Assembly (NCBI GenBank): GCA_012656075.1
Contig: JAAKBF010000053.1
Span: forward strand, 124,001 to 188,000
Length of the DNA: 64,000 nt
Direction of reading: 5' to 3'
Source: Phytophthora hibernalis
Taxonomy: Eukaryota > Oomycota > Peronosporomycetes > Peronosporales > Peronosporaceae
Made by a program: the position numbers and the translations under genes. Shown one piece after another: positions 33,331 to 44,743 of the stretch. The notes beneath the pieces were generated by a model, which did no database searches, was not told where the DNA came from, and saw only the letters and a list, made by a program, of their open reading frames with translations. Position 1 is the stretch's first letter. Each line of letters opens with the position of its first letter.

Positions 33331-34172
33331 GCCATACATGTCTGCACCATACTCTGCCGATCGTCTGTTGGGTCCCCTGCAACCTTTATCCGGATCTATT
33401 CTCGTCATATTGCTGCTGTCGTCGTGACTTCGTGGCCGTTGCAGATTTGGCCATATCATCCTCCCTGCGTTTCTCCACTTGCTTCAAGATATGCACTGCA
33501 CTGGGCTGTTTGCTCGTACCTGCCTTTGCCGCAATTGATGCCATACGCTTCCTATCTGCTGCCTTTCTCACTCTCGTGGGCATCTGCAGTGTCGTCAAGT
33601 CCTCCGTTGTGTACTCCATGTGCTTGTCATAACCGTCCTCCGGAGGTCCCCCAGTGCTGCGGCAGTTCGGTCTTCGGTGGCGGTCTCACTTACGCACCCG
33701 GTGTCGTGGTGGACCATTTCCATGGAGAAATCAAGCTCCATGAATGCGTTCTCAGATTCGTCCAGTTCGGCGATATCCTCCGTAGTATGCCTTCGCCTCC
33801 GCACGTTGAAAGTCTGCAAACCGCGTGGTCGACTTGGACTTATTGGCACCGGTCTCCTCAACAGATCCCTCATTTTTTACCCCTGTGCCGTTTCTTTCTT
33901 CTTACTTGCCGGCTTTGTGTCGACTGCTGGGCCTCTCTGGGGCCGGTTTCAGATGTTTCCTTTCCTTCTTCCTTTTCTTGACCGCCGGTTGGAGCCTTTA
34001 TATCTGTGCACGATGTACCCATCTGCTGCATCCATAGTCGCCGCCTTCTCCAGCTCGGTGGACTGAGTCGCACGGCCCAGCTGCTCAGCACCAGTGGGGC
34101 CATCAGATATGACAGACGGTCCGTCTGACCGATTCAGTTGCTCCATCTGTTGATTGACTTAAGGCAGTCATT

Positions 34173-34790
34173 GTGCTGCACGATACTACCCACAGATCGG
34201 GGAATGCCTGCGAGTGGACCTTCACACCTGAGCAGCTCGAGTTGCAGTACGCAGTACGAGTCTATGGGGCTGAAGCCTTAGGGCTGACTGCATTAGCCAG
34301 GACATTGGGCCGTTTCGCGGGCGCCGACGTACTAGATGCTGAATACGCGCGGGCCACCAAGACGGATGTATATGAGAACAGAGACTTCACAGTGATGTTT
34401 GCCCAGGCGGAGTGCCCTTCTGAACTACGCGACGTCACTAGGATTAATATGGATGATGTCACCATCACCTTACATCATTTCCAGACGCAACTGAGACGGC
34501 CGTGTGGGAGATGCTACAGCCCACGGCATGGAAGAAGAAATGCTTGGTGGTAGAGCAGCAGCTTCATGCCGACCGAACCAAGTACGTACGGCTATTTACG
34601 GGGACAGTGCACAAGGCACCCACGATGACACAGGATGCCCATAAGGTACCTCCTCGTCGAGATGTTCGGTGCCATGAAGTCAAAAACTCTACACCCGGAA
34701 GGCGAAAAGTTGCACCGGATGCCTGTTGGATACGGAGAGCCTTCTTCACCCAGCGGTTCGCCGCTGTACGTGAAAAAGATCATCTATAAA
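34173..34790 (+). pseudogene. LINE ORF1-like fragment with zinc knuckle
   Basis: The plus strand reads GLTALARTLGRFAGADVLD, then DFTVMFAQAECPSELRDV and MDDVTITLHHFQTQLRRPC. A degenerate CCHC-type knuckle (CGRCYSPRHGRRNAWW, last Cys lost by frameshift) follows at about 34,505-34,550. This layout fits the RNA-binding ORF1 protein of oomycete LINEs. It faces the opposite way to the LINE at 29.8-34.15 kb, so it belongs to a separate insertion. After 34,560 the frame is lost. Confidence 0.5.
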
Positions 34791-35240
34791 GTATGGAGTC
34801 CATCGAAATCCAGTCGTTTAACATCCGCCTGCAGGGCCTCATCATATCCACACCGAATCTCTTATCCGTATTTGCCTTGAAAAGCTCATCAAAATTTGCT
34901 GCGTGAGGTGCGTGACGAGCCGGTCTGACCGTCGGCGGCAAGTTAGCTGTGAGCGGCACATCGATGTATCGCGTGTGATAGTCCTCCACCAAGGCTCGAT
35001 GGTCGCTGACAAGGATCTCCTTAATGAAATTGGGTGGGTGCGGCAAGTCCAAGTTGCCCCCATGTATTCCATCATTGTGTTGTTCTCCAGCTCTGTCCAC
35101 GCACGGATCTTGTCATCCCTTCTGGCATGTCGGCGCTAGAGCCAGCTGCCGCATTGCCACTTGTTCCAGGGTCCAATCTCTGGTTCTGGTCTCCCAGTCT
35201 GAAGTTAACGTTGCTTTCAATTGCTCCAGGTGCACAGGGT
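34791..35240. other. Unassigned repeat sequence
   Basis: A minus-strand frame of about 106 codons (34,780-35,100; HPPNFIKEILVSDHRALVED) is open but was not recognised. It lies between the LINE fragment and the broken 3' end of Copia and is probably part of another transposon. Confidence 0.4.
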
Positions 35241-35639
35241 GTCATACCCCTCGAAGCATGTGCGCCCCTTTTAGTTGTTCCTCGGTGACCCCATGCGTTG
35301 CTGCGGGCCGTTGTGCCCGCACCTGGTCGCTCCAGGTGGGTTGTTTCAGGCGGACACCTCCAGTCGCTTCGTTCCCTGGTAGTATCTCTTGTCTGTTGTG
35401 TATCGCCGGCGCTGCTCCCTCAGTCTTACTTGATGCGGTTGGCTGTGCGCTGGAGGCATCCACCGTGACGCCAGTCCGTTCTTCTGGGTCCTGCAGTAGG
35501 TCTATGTCCCATGGCTCCGGTGCTGGTGGATCTGGTGGAGGCCCTGTGTCAGGCGGGGGGCGTTCTTGGTCGTCACGTCATCAGCTTTACTCAGTTGAAG
35601 TATATCGTTCTCAAAAGATTGCTTGCCCTTCTAGACAAT

Positions 35640-36860
35640 CAACTCCACTTGCTCTCTGTTCGTCTTTTTGAAGAACTTTAACCTTGGATGCGTCCGAGTC
35701 AAACACTCGGTACCCTTAGTATCCGAGGAACATGCACCTGAAGCCCTTTGCGTCGAGTTCGTCCTCTTCGCCTTGACCCATGCAATCCAAACACGCGCAG
35801 GTGCCCCAGCGTAGGTTTCACCTTGAAGCCTAGCTCATACGGTGTTATGGTCGTGCACGGCATTTTAGTAGAACGGTTGATGAAGTATACAGTTGTACTT
35901 ACTGCTTCAGTGCACCACTCTACCAGAACGCCTCTGTAGTGTATCATACTCCGCGCCTTCTCCACGATGGTGCGGTTCATCCGTTCTGCCACTCCGTTCT
36001 GCTAAGGGCTATACGGTACGGTCCGTCTGTGCATGACACTGTTCAGGTATAGATCCTCATAACATCCTTTTTCACAAACTCCGTTCCATTGTCCGATCGC
36101 AGGCACATTAAGCGTTCTCCCCATTGGTGTTTGTAGAGCGCCATGAATTCCTTCAACTTTGCAGCCACCTCGCTTATCGTCTTCAAGAAGTATGCCACCA
36201 AGTCGTCTTATAACGTCAAGATGAACTTGGCGCCACCCTTCGAGGGTGTCCGCATCGCCCCCATCACATCCATGTGAACGAGGTCCAGGCCACGTTATGT
36301 CTTCATTCTAGAACGGACCAGAAAATATGTCACAGTCTGTTTTCCATTCATGTATTCACCAAAGAAAGTCTGGGGCGGTTGGCACACAGATGGAATACCG
36401 TTCGTGGTAAGCTGTGTTTTGGCGAGAGCGTCCTTGCTTGGGTGTCCTATGCGAGCGTGCCCAAGCTCCCACTGGCTATCTACACCAGCGTATTGAACGA
36501 ACCGTGCTTCGTCATGGTCGAAGTTCAACATGTACGCGTTACCGACCTTCTTTCCCAGTGCGATGGCGATGTCCTTGTCCCAAATGACACATGAGGAACG
36601 CTAGAACTCCGCGTTCAAGTCACGTTCCGGAAGCTTCCCCCAACAGCAGTCGTCTGTCGAGACCCGGGATGCGAAGAGTCCACCATCTTTATCCATTTTC
36701 GGTCCAGATCGAGAAAACGGACCGTTCCTCGAACTACCACATGCAATTTCATCTATCCCCTATCGTCACCTAGATCCCGTCGTCCAACTTGGCGTACTCG
36801 ACAAAATCGGAACGGTGCGGGGTCATGTGTGCGGTTGCACCACTGTCGGTTAACCACCCG
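35640..36860 (-). pseudogene. Copia protease and integrase
   Basis: The protease motif WLTDSGATAHMTPHRSDF lies at about 36,850-36,800 (DSG). The pre-integrase zinc region reads WELGHARIGHPSKDALAK (about 36,460), followed by a frameshifted Cys pair. The core follows as LDLVHMDVMGAMRTPSKGG (first Asp), CLRSDNGTEFVKKDV (second Asp) and AERMNRTIVEKARSMI (Glu), then TPYELGFKVKPTLGHLRVFG at about 35,830. These are standard Copia blocks. An in-frame stop replaces a residue in FILTL*DDLV and in the region before NG*. Confidence 0.9.
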
Positions 36861-37020
36861 TCGAGGTGTTCCGTTCCCAAGGCAAAGATCGCATCGTCGT
36901 TCCGGACCGGGTAGTCCCACTTTACGTGTCCTTCTTGATGGCACTTAAAGCTCTTTCCCTTGCACCTAGCAGCGTTCTTCTTCGGACCGTTCTACTTGCC
37001 GCCTTTGAACCGTCCTGCGT

Positions 37021-37600
37021 TCACCTTGAGAGCACGTTCCATGACGTCTCCTTCTTCTCCGAGCGTTCATACTCCTTAAGGAGCATCTCCTTGACATCGA
37101 TGAGCGTGATATCCTTTGCATTCTCAACGATGGAGATGACTAACTCGTATTCCACCGGGAGGCTGCTCTGGAGCGCCATGAGCTGCCGTGATTCATCGAC
37201 CGGATCTCCCATCGTCTGTAGACCGACGACGAGTTCGTCAAACGCATCCAGATGCTTGGACACGGTCGATCCGTCCTCCACCTTGAACTCATGGAGACGG
37301 CATAGCAACGTGAGACCGTTGTGGAGCATCGTACGGTTGTAGAACTCCCGAAGCGGTACCCACGCCTGCATGGCACGCGTCGGAGACGGATCTTAGTCTG
37401 GTGCTGGAGTTCCACGCCTTGTGCAATGATACCAACCGCCTTCACGAGTCACGCCTCCGTGGCCTTATTCTTGACGGCCTCCACACGCCCGAGAAGACCA
37501 CTCCGGGCCAGCATCATGTGCATGTTGTACTCACAGTGGAAGTCCCAAGGAGGTCTTCTGCGCGCTTGGTCGTCTTCTTGATCGTTCTTGTAGATGCGAT
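37021..37600 (-). pseudogene. Copia gag
   Basis: A 116-codon open stretch from 37,371 reads WVPLREFYNRTMLHNGLTLL, then SKHLDAFDELVVGLQTMGD and LMALQSSLPVEYELVISI, the UBN2-type gag of Copia elements that assembles the particle. The upstream part (to about 37,600) and the downstream Lys-rich and knuckle region (about 36,960-37,030) are in other frames. Between gag and protease the Cys-His knuckle is only partly readable (FKCHQEGHVKW-like, frameshifted). Confidence 0.8.
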
Positions 37601-37659
37601 GCGTACTAGGGCTTGTGCAGCGTATCAAGCTGCGGTTAACCTATCGAGGTAGTGCTTGC

Positions 37660-37899
37660 TGAGTTGGAGGCAAATACCGAAGTGAGTAGATTAAAGGTAG
37701 CTTATGCGATCTATTAAAGATACTCTTTGTTGTCCTCCATACTTTGCTTGGCGATATGGGTTCGCTGCTCGCCACCCTCGACGACTCCGCCAATGGGATG
37801 AACCAGTTCGTTCTGCGGTCCGGGCCGTAGAAAGGACCGGACCGTTCCTGTTCCGGCGATCCGGTCCAGCGTGAACCGTGCAGAGACGTAGTTTCCAAC
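37660..37899 (-). repeat. Probable 5' LTR of the Copia element
   Basis: The minus strand starts TGTTGGAAACTACG at 37,899 and could end CCAACTCA at 37,660, giving TGTTGG/CCAAC-A style ends about 240 bp apart, upstream of gag. There is no second LTR to confirm the borders and no clear primer-binding site. Confidence 0.4.
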
Positions 37900-38142
37900 A
37901 AAGTGTTTGACTGCTAGGTTCCTCACATATATAGGGTACGAGATCCCAAATACATGGATTTGTGCCTTCAGTCTTTACTGTACAAGCTGCCGTCAAAGTG
38001 CTGGAAACGTTTTGGTGTAAATGACATTTAGAACCTAGCGATATAAGTAGATAATGTATGAATTCCTTATCAACTACCCTGACTTAGGTCTGCATGCGAG
38101 CACACGCAATAGAACCTACTTGTTCTCGTTTGCATTCACTAC

Positions 38143-39705
38143 CTACTCTTTCGCATTGTTCTTCACTGCAGAACTTTGCTTCTTCCAGCAGACGCCGCAT
38201 GCACATGCAAACCATCTCTCTGAGCCGTAATGTACTCTGATATCAGTACCTGCCTCGACATTCTTCACCATTTTGACCAGGACCTTGCCACTCGTTCGAT
38301 TCTGCAGCTCGACAAATGCTGCGTTCGGTTCACATGCGTGGCTGATGAAGCGCGTGATAGACCCGCTTCTTAAAGCCTCAACATACACGTATTTCGTCCG
38401 AGATGAATGCGAATTCTACAGCATAGTTTACCCGCTGTACTGCTTCATGGCCTGGTTGGACTGTCCCTCCAACTTCGCATCGTACTCGGCTAGCACTCCG
38501 GTGTACTCACCAACCACATCGCCTACGTCCAGGTAAGTAGTTGTGTACACGACCAGATCTACTCGACCCGTGTCGAACAGCATCAGTGTAATCCGTGACC
38601 GCGGAGCGTTGCTACACTGCAAATCCAGCTTGCAACAGTTTGGTGTACAGGACACCGAGGAAGCCATATTAAGGCAGGTATACATGAAGCAATCTCCAAA
38701 ACACCGACAGGAGTTATATTCGCCTAAGCTAGGGAACCTAATATCCTTCGTGTTGCGCTCATTTATCAGCTCCATCTGTGCAGGTCATGGGACGTCTCCG
38801 CGGATACGCCGGGCATCTTCTACAGGCTCAATATAGATGAAGCGCCTAGCTTGTAGCGCCACCATGGCTCTTCATTCCCGGCAACGCCAACAGCTTCTTC
38901 GCCTTCTGCGACTTAAGAGATCTAGCGAGGTGGACACTTGAGCCGCCCTGTGTCACTGCGAACTTCTTCTGATATCGCTGCTTTCGCAAACGCATCACGG
39001 ACGACTTACCAGATCGGTTCTTGGCCTGGTACCGTATATTAGAACGTTACCAGCGCGTAGGAATACTCTTTACGTACTCACCGGCCTCAATCAAATCGTG
39101 GTCGGTCGGATCACGTGCTGCATGCCCTTCGTCGTCTTCGTGGCTTTCCTCGCATGCAGTATATCATCGGATGGTGGTCCAAGCAAGCTGGGTAACTGAC
39201 TTGGCTACTACAACACTATCAGGCGCTCTAGACTCCCGCGAGTTTCCTTCACCCTCATTCTCCCCTGATTTGTCCGTTAGATCGATCTCCTCGCTTTGGC
39301 TAGCCGTATCACGGATAGGAGACGCATAGGCAAGTCCGATATCATCCGTGTCGGCCGCCCTCGTGGTGCTGGACGCCCGACATTAGACCCCTCCACCTCG
39401 AATTCAATCACCGCCTCCAAATATGTGCTGGCTTGATGTTCCACACTTCTGGACGCTGTTGTATGAGAAGGAGATGCTGGCATCGCAGCTGCATCCGATG
39501 CAGTTGCAATGTTGGGTACACTCCGCAAAGAACCAGCGAAGTCCTGATCCAAACTCCGCACGATCCTCGGCGAACCAGTAACCGCATCTTCTTCGCTCAA
39601 GACGCGCCGTCTACCCAACGTAGAGTTGACTTCTTGCTCGAAGATGGTAGGGTAGCGCGTTGCTGAACGCGCTGCATAGATTTGGGCCATCCCATCTTCC
39701 TGCAA
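38143..39705 (-). pseudogene. SET-domain protein (putative lysine methyltransferase), decayed
   Basis: The minus strand from 39,705 carries a low-complexity N-terminal part, a GT-AG intron (39,081-39,026, GTGAGT...CCAG), a basic stretch (AKNRSGKSSVMRLRKQRY), a Cys-rich pre-SET region (CRCFGDCFMYTCLNM, then CTPNCCKLDLQCSN), then SET (DVVGEYTGVLAEYDAK and SITRFISHACEPNAAFVE) and post-SET Cys residues (WFACACGVC). SET proteins methylate histone or other lysines using S-adenosylmethionine. Two in-frame stops, TAA at 38,428-38,430 and TAG at 38,416-38,418, fall between the SET halves and a frameshift lies at about 38,870. The frame on both sides of the stops is the same. The N-terminal side ends at the Gypsy A fragment. 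Confidence 0.75.
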
Positions 39706-39747
39706 CTAGTTTAAAGGACCCGCCGGTCCGCCATAGCGCATGCCTAG

Positions 39748-41803
39748 CCCACTCCCATGGAGATCTCATCGGCTGAGTTAGCTCGATTTCAGCGTAATGA
39801 ACGCACGTTTGTCGTTGCTTTGGATGCAACCAACTTGGACAGTTCCGACGGGCCGTGGAAGGTAGGCGAGGTCAAGATGACTCTGCCGTCCCTTAACATG
39901 ATCGAATCTGCAGAGTCGGAAAACGACGACTCCCAGTAGGTACAGGATGCCCTGCTGGAGACTTCGCTCTTCCTCGAGGTCGGTGGATCTGCCACCCCTG
40001 TCTCCTGGAGAGCAAGTCCCAGGGACGACACTGTTGTGTCTCTCCGTGGTCATCGCGCGGTATAACCTCGTGGTTGTCACTGCCAGCGTAAAACGGTACG
40101 ACGAACCACTGACGATCCTGAGTGATTCAGGAGCATCTTACAATTTTGCGACGAAGTCCAGTTTGGCCATGAACAGTGCATTGTATGCTAGCGCTTTGGA
40201 AGCATCTAACAATAATACCAATGAATCTGTTCGCCTGGCGACTGGGTCCATCGTGTCTACGCGAAAGGTTCTCATATCCTTGAATGTCAGGTTTAACGAC
40301 TTCAACTCGGTCGAGCCGTTCATTGTCCTGGACATGTATGATCGGTACGATCTTAATTTCGGCATGCGTTGGTTGGCAAAACACGAGCTATGGATTAACT
40401 GGAGAAGTCGCACCATGGGTGCAAGTCACAACCCTCGCGGATACAACCCTGGCGGGTCATGTCCCCTTATCTTCCCGAGACGTGTTTGTGCACGAGCATC
40501 GCATGCGACGCGGCAAACGGCACTTCGCAGGTACTACGGAAGTACTCCAACTGCCTATGGCGTTGCCGTCCGCGTGTCCTGCATCTCTGAGACTCAAGAG
40601 CCTTCACTGGATGTGGGAGAATGTACGGAGGTGCCGTGTTTGTATCACGATGAGGCTCATGGATCTCTAAAGATCAAGACCGTCGCTTAGGCCCGTGGAG
40701 CCGGCGATGGACAAGTCGCTGGAGCCGGTGCTCGCGCAACGAAGAGTGGTCGAGCAGGGTCTCCCACTACGCAAGGCGTCGATGCTGGGTCAGCTCGCGC
40801 AGGACAAGTCGCTGGAGCCGGAGCTCGCGCAACACAATGGCCAAGCAGGGACTCCCACGTTGGAAGATGTTCAGGCTGCGTCAGCCGCTGCAAGTTCACA
40901 CCGCGAGGCCGTCTCTTTGGGTGAGGCGACCACACCAGTGGTGTTTGATGTTCTCACAGGAGAACGCAAGGAAGGCGTGAATCTGGCTCCCTGCCTACCG
41001 TAGCGGAGCTACTCGAGTTGGTTGGAAGAGCTCTCATATGTGGAATTTTTGGATTCGCTAAAGGCGGGCGAGTTCGAGGAGATGCTCCTCATCCACCGCG
41101 AGCACGACTCGGTCGAGCTCAATACCTCTTCGGTCATGGACCCGGAGGTGCTTGAAGATGAGCGATCCTCGTTGAGGCAGAAAAGGTATGGCGCGACCAT
41201 CCTGAAGGACCCGTCGGACCCGTACTACCCTCTCCTGATGGAATTCTCGGATGTCGTCAGCGATGAGCCACCGTCGGTGTTGCCTCCGGATAGGGGTTCG
41301 ACACGAAATCGATCTGGTGCCGGGCACCAAGTACTGCACGACTCGCCAGTGGCCACTACCGAAGGAGCAAGCCGACGTAATCGACACCTTCTTCGCAGCT
41401 AAGTATGTCGCGGGCATGGTGCGTGAGTCGCAGTCGCCGCACTTGTCTCCGACGTTTTGCGTGAGGGAACCCAACGGTAAGTGCCGCATAGTGCACGCGT
41501 TCAACAAGTTGAATGCAGCGACGATACCGGCGTCCACGCCAATCTCTCGGAAGGACATGTTCCCGAACAACATGGCAGGATGCACTATCTTCAGCGCACT
41601 TGACATGGTTGACGAATATTATTAGCTGTTGATTCGCGAGTCCGACATCCTCCTCACAGTGGTGAGTACTCCCAGTGGGATGTTGGGAGAGTGGCTCGTG
41701 ATGCCCCAGGGGCTGTCAAATGCGCCTGTCACGTCCAATCGTCTGGTGACGCAACTTTTCGGCCGATGCGAGCGTTAGCACATACATACTTCGACGAGAT
41801 TTC
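39748..41803 (+). mobile_element. Ty3/Gypsy family A copy 2, internal fragment
   Basis: The sequence aligns with the minus strand of copy 1 from the end of gag (PMEISSAELARFQRNE) through the protease (LTILSDSGASYNFATKSS, DSG intact), the linker and into RT (TKYCTTRQWPLPKEQ, MVDEYY*LL), and breaks at TYFDE, inside the catalytic box. No LTR is present. It carries the same frameshift (PPDRG/VRHE) and the same TAG codon (about 41,622) as copy 1. Both ends are abrupt, at the SET pseudogene side and in AT-rich sequence at about 41,803. Confidence 0.9.
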
Positions 41804-42028
41804 GTGTTTTGTACCACTAGCACGAGCCTAGGAAAAAGCTTTGCTAGGATGACCAACCACCATTTATTTTTCACACAACCCAAGCTGCCCGTGACAGGCA
41901 GACTGGTGGCAACTGTCTTCTACGCTGCCAACTAAGCTAACATTTGAGGGCGGTATTGTGAGTTCTACTCAAAACTGGATTGTTCGATTCGTTAATCGAC
42001 CCCCGGCAAACTGGCGGCGAAGACTCGC

Positions 42029-42922
42029 GTTACTGCACATTTAAGTATGACAGCTCGACAGCACTGATGCACATTTAACGGGTTTGATGCACATTTAAGT
42101 GTTAGGGATCATGTTAAGTTATTTAGTGGGAAACAGCTGCAGCACATTTACGCAGGAGCACATTTAGCAGTTTTCATACATTTGATGCGAAATCTCTACA
42201 TTTTGCCGACACACAACACTGAAACTTGCGTTTCCATGCTGTAGTATAGTATGGATATGCTGCAGGCAGCACTTCAGACTGAAGTGCTACAGCCTGCAGC
42301 CTACATGTACATACGAACGCCAGTGAGATTCGTCCATGCAAGACAATGAGCCATTTGGCAGCAAAATCCATCTATAAGACATGTTGACTGAGCCTTCTTC
42401 CTCACAAGAACTTCTATTTCAATTTTTCTGAAGTGCCAGCGAACACGACGCTACATGTATCCCGACGGTACAGCTATACTCATCTCACGGGGCCGGGTCA
42501 GCAGCAGTAAGGGGGCGTGCTGCCGCGTTAGGATCGCATCCGTAGCAACCCCGAGGGAGGGGGCAAGGCCGCGCGGTATGTATTAGCACATCGGCAGCGT
42601 ATACGCTACCAGCAACTCGCCCCATGTGAAGCGACATATTATCCGTTAAGACCTACGCTATCGTAACACAGATATTCCATACACATGCGCACGCTCATTC
42701 GGTCATTAGGAGGCTTCTATCCGTCCCACCGACCCGCGCAACTCACTCCCCTAAATGTTTCTCTGACCCCGCAAAATCCAAAATGAGGCAATTGGAATGG
42801 ACGGCGGATAGAAGACGTACTTAAGAGAGTGCACACAGTAGCTTCAGAAATGTCAAAATTTAGAAAAGGGTTGCAGCACATTTAACTGCCTGTCGTGTTG
42901 TCGTTGTTAAATGTGCAGTAAC
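42029..42922. mobile_element. Non-autonomous TIR element with subterminal repeats
   Basis: GTTACTGCACATTTAA (42029-42044) is exactly complementary to 42907-42922. Inside, the motif GCACATTTAA recurs at 42069-42078, 42089-42098 and 42876-42885, with shorter forms at about 42,142 and 42,158. Clustered repeats near both ends are typical of transposase binding sites. Flanking similarity (GCGAAGACTCGC and its counterpart) may extend the inverted repeat outward. No target duplication was certain. The 894-bp interior has no coding sequence. Confidence 0.7.
42259..42300. repeat. Imperfect hairpin inside the TIR element
   Basis: GCTGCAGGC...GCACTTCAG is followed by its near complement CTGAAGTGC...GCCTGCAGC. 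This is a stem of about 18 paired bases with one small bulge, at the left third of the 42-kb element. Confidence 0.7.
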
Positions 42923-43065
42923 GACTTCCGGCGGCGAATGTTCACTTGGCTTTATTAATACAATAGGCAAATGACAAAATCCGTGGTGATTTTAAATTAA
43001 ATGCAGAAAGCGTGGTGATAGGCGTGGTTGATTTGCCAACCACGTTTCCTGACACGCAAATTCGC

Positions 43066-43792
43066 TACCGTATTCCGTATGTGCTTGCTGACATGCATCT
43101 GCATGATTTGCACCGACGCATCGTTGAGATGTTTGAAAAACATCTTCACTGATTTGCTGTTATTGTGAAATTGTGATAAAGGAAAAATTGCATTATAACA
43201 TTACCATTCGTCATATTCTTCGACACTTCACTGTAAATCATCGTCAGAAGATAGATCATCAACGCTACTGTCTAGCATGCTTAGCTCCTTTGCTTGTAAC
43301 TCAAGAATTTTAGCGCTGACGGGGGCACCATCCTTCCGTAGCACGTTGATCCACAGTACAATCTCCGTCTCCGCATCTGCTGGCAAAATCGTGGCGCACC
43401 CAACTGGGCAAACGTACTTCAAGCGAGCTAGATGGGGGTCCGCGCACAGTCGCTCCAGTTTTTCGCGCTCGTTTCCCCACTGATAAATCAGTTTGCGTTT
43501 CTGCTCTAGCATGGTCGTTTAAACCCGGAAAACTTGTCTAGCGCAGCGTCAACAGTGTGTTTAGCAAAACAACAACGGTCTCGAGCTTCACGCTGTTCGA
43601 GAAGCCGGCTGCTTTTTTGCGCTGATCTGCTGATGCCGTTGTGAAATTGCTAATGACAAATTTGTGGTTGTGCTGAACTGTCAGGAAGCACATACAGTAA
43701 GCGGCAACGGTACAACGTATGCTTAATGCTAAATGGCTCATTTCTACTGTCAGTAAAACGACTCCGTCAGCAAGCACATACGGAATACGGTA
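43066..43792. repeat. 27-bp inverted repeat pair around a transposase relic
   Basis: Bases 43066-43092 (TACCGTATTCCGTATGTGCT...) are exactly complementary to 43766-43792. They bracket 673 bp that includes the pogo-like fragment below. The pair could be the ends of a deletion derivative or an internal duplication. Confidence 0.7.
43228..43512 (-). pseudogene. N-terminal fragment of a pogo/Tc5-type transposase
   Basis: The 94-codon minus-strand frame starts MLEQKRKLIYQWGNEREK at 43512 and contains LPADAETEIVLWINVLRKDG and APVSAKILELQAKELS. This resembles the helix-turn-helix DNA-binding region that precedes the DDE domain in pogo/Tc5-like transposases (E..I..W+..L+..G.PVS....L..A). The rest of the protein is absent. 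It is unrelated in detail to the pogo element at 18 kb. Confidence 0.5.
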
Positions 43793-44743
43793 AGTGTGCA
43801 CGTTTTGGCACTGCAACAACAGCAACATTGCTATGGAGGTGCAGTCTATCGCGAAGCACCAAGCGCAAATGTAGGCTACTAGCATACATCATTGGGGGTT
43901 GGACAATGTATACCCACAGGCGAGCCTTAAAATCTCTCTAGGCGGCGAGGTTTGATCGATCCGCTTTCAGACCCCCTTTCGACAGCTTTCTGGGCAGGCA
44001 TGTGCATAGCGTACGCTATATTCCTCGAAGTAGGTGAGAAGGTGTATGCTACGAATACCCCAACGCTACGGGTATCCGTAGCATTATGGGTAAGCTTACG
44101 GGCCGTAACCAGTTGCGCCACGAAGACTTTCCACGAAGTTTTATGACCCTACCTGAATAGTGAGTATGTTTCGATGTGTGCATGCGAACACCTTTGCAGG
44201 AGATGTCAGCGGCCGAACGTCAGGGCCTAAATGGTAGCGAGTATGCGGTCGTACTTCTCCACTGTACCTGCAACTTGCAGCGACATCAATTTCCAATGTA
44301 CCTGAGTTACGGCTGGACACACAACCACGCCTTTTGTCATTATGTTCGCCTGTTGGCATTATGGATTTGTTCACCACGGCTCCTGACACAAAATTCGTCA
44401 GTTGGCACATAAGTATCGGATCACAACGGATTCTGTCATTTGCCCTTATTAATATTATCGGGGCCGATTCGTCGGAGTCGTACTTAATTGAACAACCAAA
44501 ACAAGTGATTTGACTTCGATTTTGTATTGGGTCGACCTTTGTCTACCCAACACAATACTGTAGACCTTAACCGGCAATATGATTTGCGATCTAAATGCAC
44601 AAAAATATCGCCATCGAGCAATGGAGTTCTGTAATGTAGGCCTGGTACATGAGAGTCTCAGTTTGGTACCGGTAAATGCACACTGTCGTCACCATGCAAC
44701 TTACAGCAGTAAAATAAGAAATTACATAGTTAATTACCCTCGC
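43793..44743. other. Interval without a recognisable gene
   Basis: No known protein or RNA was recognised. This is the downstream flank of bZIP3. Confidence 0.55.

Larger units (their letters stand above)
29762..34150 (-). mobile_element. LINE-type retrotransposon lacking the RT core
   Basis: Reading the minus strand gives an ORF1-like region with a cysteine-protease-like domain (33.3-32.6 kb), a long poorly conserved linker, an apurinic-type endonuclease (31.16-30.3 kb) and the start of the RT region (HLFRRVSTKHKNNTI, 29.83 kb). The sequence then ends. The 5' side is kept and the 3' RT is lost, the reverse of normal LINE 5'-truncation, so a later deletion or insertion removed it. All frames are interrupted. 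Confidence 0.7.
35240..37899 (-). mobile_element. Ty1/Copia retrotransposon, 3'-truncated
   Basis: On the minus strand a probable LTR (37,899-37,660) is followed by gag, an aspartic protease and integrase. In Copia elements integrase precedes RT, and here the sequence is lost after the integrase, so RT, RNase H and the 3' LTR are absent. Every domain has stops or frameshifts. The element lies just 3' of the SET pseudogene and is on the same strand. Confidence 0.85.

Noticed and set aside
33241..33981. 246-codon plus-strand open frame
   Set aside because: Complement of the LINE ORF1 region. It has no recognisable domain and a skewed composition.
35024..35671. 215-codon Cys/Ser-rich plus-strand frame, at first sight a secreted protein
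   Set aside because: It lies opposite the Copia pol end, has no convincing signal peptide, and its Cys residues follow from the complementary codons.
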